Below, piece after piece: positions 15,512 to 18,958 of a stretch of DNA of 18,958 nt. A model generated the notes under the pieces. The model was not told the DNA's origin. It did not search any database and was given only the letters and a program-made list of their open reading frames with translations. Each line of letters opens with the position of its first letter. The first letter of the stretch is position 1. A program made the translations under genes and the position numbers. Source of the stretch: TMP-86 sp031394735 (GTDB lineage Bacteria > Pseudomonadota > Gammaproteobacteria > Steroidobacterales > Steroidobacteraceae); contig JANMXI010000328.1 of the NCBI GenBank assembly GCA_031394735.1, positions 1 through 18,958 of the forward strand, read 5' to 3'.

Positions 15512-16837
15512 TCAACCGCCATCCTCGGTCAAACTCGACGCCGACGTCTCGCGCATGTGGAACACCGCGACGAACGCCAGCAAACAGGCTGCCGCCATGT
15601 AAAAACTCACGCCGATGGTCGAATGCAGTCGAGCGGTCAGCGCGGTGGCGATCAACGGTGCAAAGCCGCCGCCCAGGATGGCGCCGGTCTGGTAGGCGAA
15701 CGAGGCGCCGGAATACCGCACATGGGTCCGGAACAGTTCGCCGAACAGCGCGGCTTGGGGGCCATACATGAACGCACTGGTGCACAACGTCAGGGCGATG
15801 CCTGTCGTCATCCAGGGCAACGATTCGGTGGCCAACAATGGGAACATGACGAAGGCACTGACCGCCGTCAGAGCGGCGCCCGTCATGTAGACGCGCCGTC
15901 GTCCGAAGCGATCGGACAGCGCGCCGGCCAGAAGCAGCGTAGGCGCCATGAGAGCGCTTGCGATCACCACGGCGCTGAGCATCGTGGTGCGGGACAAGTG
16001 CAGACCTGCCGCGTCGGTGCCGTAGGCGATCACATACGTGATGCAAATGTAGAAACACAGATTGACCGCGATATGCGCACCCACCGCAAGCAAAATCTCC
16101 CGCGGGTGTTGCCGCAGTGCTTGCAGCACTGGCGATCCTGTTCGCTGCGCGCGCGCAGGACCGCCCTTTCGCATGAGCTCCTGATACACCGGGGTCTCCT
16201 CGACACGCCAATGTAGATATAGACCCAAACCCACCAGTGCGACGCTGAGCAGGAACGGCACACGCCAACCCCAGGCGTTGAAGTCTTCGGGTGTGGTCAA
16301 TGCGCCGACGAGGAGGAAGGCAATGTTGGCGGACACCACACCGACCGGAACGCCGACTTGCGCAACGCTGCCATAGAACCCACGTCGTCCCTGCGGTGCG
16401 CTCTCGACCAACAACAGCATCGCGCCGCCCCATTGCCCGCCGATGGCGAGTCCCTGCAGAAAACGCAGCAGCACCAGGATCACGGGAGCGGCGGGACCGA
16501 TGGCGGCATAGGAAGGCAGGCAGGCGATCAGCGTTGTCGCGACCCCCATCAGGACCATGGCGATGGCGAGCGCGCTTTTGCGGCCTACGCGGTCGCCTAC
16601 ATGCCCGAAGGCCAATGCTCCGATGGGCCTGGCCAGGAACCCAACCGCAAAGGTGCTGAACGATGCCACCAAAGCCACGCTGTGTGGCAGGGAGGGTGGG
16701 AAGAAAAGGGCCGGAAACACCAGCGCGGCACCCACGCCGTACAGGAAGAAGTCGTACCATTCGATGCTCGCGCCGGCGAGGCTCATCAGGGCGAGCCGGT
16801 TGATCGGTGGGGAAGCAGGCGCGGATGACGTAGCCAT
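15512..16837 (-). CDS. MFS transporter, metabolite:H+ symporter type
   Basis: This 441-residue inner-membrane protein has about 12 hydrophobic segments and features of the metabolite:H+ symporter branch (ProP, KgtP, ShiA relatives). It starts with GASIEWYDFFLYG (helix 1), has the loop motif GHVGDRVGRK between helices 2 and 3, and RFLQGLAIGGQWGG in helix 4. A second GALSDRFGRRR follows in the C-terminal half. Members import organic acids, osmolytes or aromatic acids with protons; the substrate is not evident. ATG 16837 is preferred because starts further up (16861, 16876) lie over or before the promoter-like TATACT. It lies downstream of the GGDEF-EAL gene in the same direction, 75 bp away. 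Confidence 0.88.
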   Translation of the reverse strand: MATSSAPASPPINRLALMSLAGASIEWYDFFLYGVGAALVFPALFFPPSLPHSVALVASFSTFAVGFLARPIGALAFGHVGDRVGRKSALAIAMVLMGVATTLIACLPSYAAIGPAAPVILVLLRFLQGLAIGGQWGGAMLLLVESAPQGRRGFYGSVAQVGVPVGVVSANIAFLLVGALTTPEDFNAWGWRVPFLLSVALVGLGLYLHWRVEETPVYQELMRKGGPARAQRTGSPVLQALRQHPREILLAVGAHIAVNLCFYICITYVIAYGTDAAGLHLSRTTMLSAVVIASALMAPTLLLAGALSDRFGRRRVYMTGAALTAVSAFVMFPLLATESLPWMTTGIALTLCTSAFMYGPQAALFGELFRTHVRYSGASFAYQTGAILGGGFAPLIATALTARLHSTIGVSFYMAAACLLAFVAVFHMRETSASSLTEDGG

Positions 16838-16848
16838 GGTATTTGCGC

Positions 16849-16876
16849 AGTATAGAGCCATGAGGACTCGGCGCAA
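16849..16876 (-). promoter_or_regulatory. Candidate promoter of the MFS gene
   Basis: On the minus strand TATACT (16854-16849) is preceded by TTGCGC (16876-16871) with 16 bases between them, a reasonable sigma-70-type pair. The -10 box ends 11 bases before ATG 16837, so transcription would begin only about five bases before the start codon. No Shine-Dalgarno sequence precedes that ATG. Confidence 0.4.
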
Positions 16877-16912
16877 TCACTGACTTTCGGCCGGAATGCC
16901 CGGCGGTCGTCT

Positions 16913-18958
16913 CTAGGTATGGCGCAACATTTGGACAGCGCTGGGCCGCGCAGAAAAGATGTCAGCAACACTCGCACCAGTCGCCTGCTGAGGGATCGAC
17001 AACAGCAACTGGCTCATGATCGAGCTCATTTTCGCATTGAGTTCTATCAGCTCATCGCCCGAGACGGGACCTGCGATCAGGAACCCCTGCATATGAATGG
17101 ATCGATGGGCCAATAAAAAATTGAATTGCTCAATTCGCTCAATGCCTTCGGCGGTCACACCCACGCCAAGACTGCTGCATAGGCTGATGATGGCACGCGC
17201 AATCGCACCGGAGCGGGAGCTCGTATCGACGCTGGCAATCAGGCTGCGATCGAGTTTGATGCGTGTCAGCGGCAATTGTTCCAATGAGGTGAGCGACGAG
17301 TATCCGGTGCCGAAGTCATCCAATGCGATGGGAATCCCACATGCCCGCAGACGGTGCAGCGACTCGATGGTGGCGGGCCCGGTTTGCAAAACCGTTTCGG
17401 TCAGTTCGATCTCGATGCATCGGGGCGGTAAATTAAATTCGTGCAACAAGCCTTGGACACGCTCCACGAAGCGCTGATCCAGCAATTGCCGTGCCGATAC
17501 GTTGATCGCAACGCGAGCCTCGGGCCACTCGCCGTGGTGCCAACGCGCGGCGCTCTGTATCGCCGTTCGAATCACCCAGTCGCCGATCTCGATGATGAGA
17601 CCGGATTCTTCAGCCACGGTCAGAAATTCTCCGGGCAACGCAAGCCGGCCGTCGGGCAGTCGCCAGCGTATCAATGCCTCCACGAGGCCTACTTCCATCG
17701 TTTCGAGATTCGTTTCGGGTTGGTACACCAGTTCAAACTCGCCGCGTTCGATTGCGCGTCGAAGACCTTGTTCCGTCGTGAACTTGTTCGTCGCGGCTTG
17801 CAGCAGTTCGGGGGTAAACACGGCCAATTGGCTGCGACCCAGAGCCTTGGCTTGAAACAGGGCGGCATCGGCGGCGCTCAATAGCGCTTCGGCCTGCTGC
17901 GCGTGGTCCGGGTAAAGACTCGCGCCGACGCTGACGCTGACGATGAGTTCGCGATCGTCTACTAGAAGTGGTTTCTGAAATGCATGCACCAGTTTCCAAC
18001 CAGCTTCCCGCACTTCGTCTGCGGTCCGCGCTTGTTCGAAGACCACTGTAAACTCGTCTCCACCCAATCGCGCTGCAAACCCGAAGTGTTGCGCGGTTTC
18101 CTTCAGACGCATGGCAATGCTGATCAGGACCCGATCCCCGAAGGCGTGACCGAGACTGTCGTTGAGATTCTTGAAATTGTCGATGTCGATGAAGAAAACG
18201 CCGACGTGAAAGCGGCTGGTTGCCGCCTGCGCGATCGCCTGGTTGAGCAACGCGAAAAGCTGCCGACGATTCGGCAGCTGGGTCAAGGGGTCGTGTTCGG
18301 CCAGATGCAATAGCTGGCGCGTCCGGTCCTCCACCTTGGCTTCGAGCTGTTGCTGATGGCCGCGTGTCAGTTCCCGGGCTGAGGCGAGTTGCGTGGCCAT
18401 TTGATTGAAGGCAATCGCCAAAGTGTCCAGTTCTTTGATGCCGCCCCGGGGGACTCGTACATCGGTTTCTCCGCTCGATATCTTGGATGTGGCGTCGAGC
18501 ATTTTGCGAACCGGGATAAGGACGCTGCGTACCGTAAATAAGGAGATGGTTATCAGCAATGCCAACACACCGGTGGTTATCCAGGCTACGAGGTTGCGCC
18601 GGCTGTCCTCGCCTGGCACCGTCATAGTTGTCGTCACGGCGAAATCCACTGCGCCGGCGGGAATGGCTGTCGGCGTGGTGCCACTGACGCTGGCGGGCAA
18701 GACGACCTGTGTCGCTGGGAGGCCGCGATTCTGCGTCCGCGGCACTAGTGCAACCGGCGCTGCGGGAATGGCCGTGGCGATTCGAGCGCCGGTTTCTGAG
18801 AATTCCCGGTCGATCTGCTGTCGCCGTGCGTCGATCTCAACCAATCGCTTGCGCATCTCCACGACGGTCGCGTAAGACGCGCGCAATCGCTCCACCCACG
18901 CAACCCCTTCGGAGCGCTGCAGCGCGTTTTCGTAGCGGTGCAGGGTTCGGCCGAAGGC
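16913..18958 (-). CDS. Membrane-bound GGDEF-EAL cyclic-di-GMP protein (5' end outside window)
   Basis: The open frame continues past the right edge, with 681 residues visible. In order they show a helical, coiled-coil-like sensor segment, a Pro/Thr/Val-rich stretch, a transmembrane helix (AWITTGVLALLITISLFTV) and a HAMP domain (IPVRKMLDATSKI). A GGDEF domain with intact GGDEF follows (residues 278-282 from the internal GTG at 18895). The EAL domain has intact EALIRW, NVSARQL, ELTETVL, DDFGTGYSSL, KLDRS and TAEGIE. Both cyclase and phosphodiesterase motifs therefore look complete. The RxxD inhibitory site normally just before GGDEF is not present (HFGFAA in its place). The protein should sit in the inner membrane, sense a periplasmic cue and set c-di-GMP levels. 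A further N-terminal transmembrane segment is expected outside the window. Confidence 0.93.
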   Translation of the reverse strand, partial: AFGRTLHRYENALQRSEGVAWVERLRASYATVVEMRKRLVEIDARRQQIDREFSETGARIATAIPAAPVALVPRTQNRGLPATQVVLPASVSGTTPTAIPAGAVDFAVTTTMTVPGEDSRRNLVAWITTGVLALLITISLFTVRSVLIPVRKMLDATSKISSGETDVRVPRGGIKELDTLAIAFNQMATQLASARELTRGHQQQLEAKVEDRTRQLLHLAEHDPLTQLPNRRQLFALLNQAIAQAATSRFHVGVFFIDIDNFKNLNDSLGHAFGDRVLISIAMRLKETAQHFGFAARLGGDEFTVVFEQARTADEVREAGWKLVHAFQKPLLVDDRELIVSVSVGASLYPDHAQQAEALLSAADAALFQAKALGRSQLAVFTPELLQAATNKFTTEQGLRRAIERGEFELVYQPETNLETMEVGLVEALIRWRLPDGRLALPGEFLTVAEESGLIIEIGDWVIRTAIQSAARWHHGEWPEARVAINVSARQLLDQRFVERVQGLLHEFNLPPRCIEIELTETVLQTGPATIESLHRLRACGIPIALDDFGTGYSSLTSLEQLPLTRIKLDRSLIASVDTSSRSGAIARAIISLCSSLGVGVTAEGIERIEQFNFLLAHRSIHMQGFLIAGPVSGDELIELNAKMSSIMSQLLLSIPQQATGASVADIFSARPSAVQMLRHT

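Noticed and set aside
15483..16880. Minus-strand 465-codon frame overlapping the MFS gene
   Set aside because: It is an out-of-frame shadow rich in Arg and Cys. The other frame (15512-16837) has 12 membrane segments and MFS motifs.

Overview
The window is GC-rich, gene-dense Gram-negative DNA. A large TonB-dependent receptor, a lipoprotein, twin-arginine signals and a GGDEF-EAL protein point to a proteobacterium. A gammaproteobacterium of the Xanthomonadales/Steroidobacterales type is my guess, but nothing here fixes the taxon. No rRNA, tRNA, CRISPR array or complete insertion sequence is visible.

Region 1 (1-6634) is a carbohydrate-utilisation locus. A minus-strand operon encodes a DeoR-type repressor, a Tat-exported GH36-type alpha-galactosidase and a CBM9-like lipoprotein. 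It is divergent from a plus-strand TonB-dependent receptor. The shared 130-bp intergenic region carries repeated TTTCG elements that are good operator candidates. The likely scheme is outer-membrane uptake of an alpha-galactoside by the receptor, periplasmic hydrolysis by GH36, surface binding by the lipoprotein and control by the DeoR protein. The last 47 codons of an unidentified plus-strand gene lie at the left edge.

Region 2 (6665-10640) holds a small unknown protein, a YVTN-type beta-propeller gene cut by one in-frame amber codon, a Tat-exported dienelactone-hydrolase-family protein and an exported metallo-beta-lactamase-fold hydrolase.

Region 3 (10.7-15.5 kb) is a gene graveyard. It contains a 5' fragment of a conserved hypothetical gene, a TIR-domain gene and a DUF427 gene that have both lost their 3' ends at one shared junction, a GH27 alpha-galactosidase with an N-terminal NPCBM domain damaged by an internal out-of-frame deletion, a PpsR/CrtJ-like photosynthesis regulator without its N-terminal domain, and the last 51 codons of an acyl-CoA synthetase. 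Two small membrane-protein genes, one with an L7/L12-like tail, sit among the remains. A TGT-N12-ACA motif, the PpsR/CrtJ consensus, lies upstream of the ppsR-like gene.

Region 4 (15512-18958) encodes a metabolite:H+ symporter-type MFS transporter and a membrane-bound GGDEF-EAL cyclic-di-GMP protein, both on the minus strand. The latter runs off the right edge.

The most notable signals are the orphan, shortened PpsR-like regulator with its consensus site, the TIR/DUF427 double truncation at one breakpoint, and the concentration of gene remnants around them.
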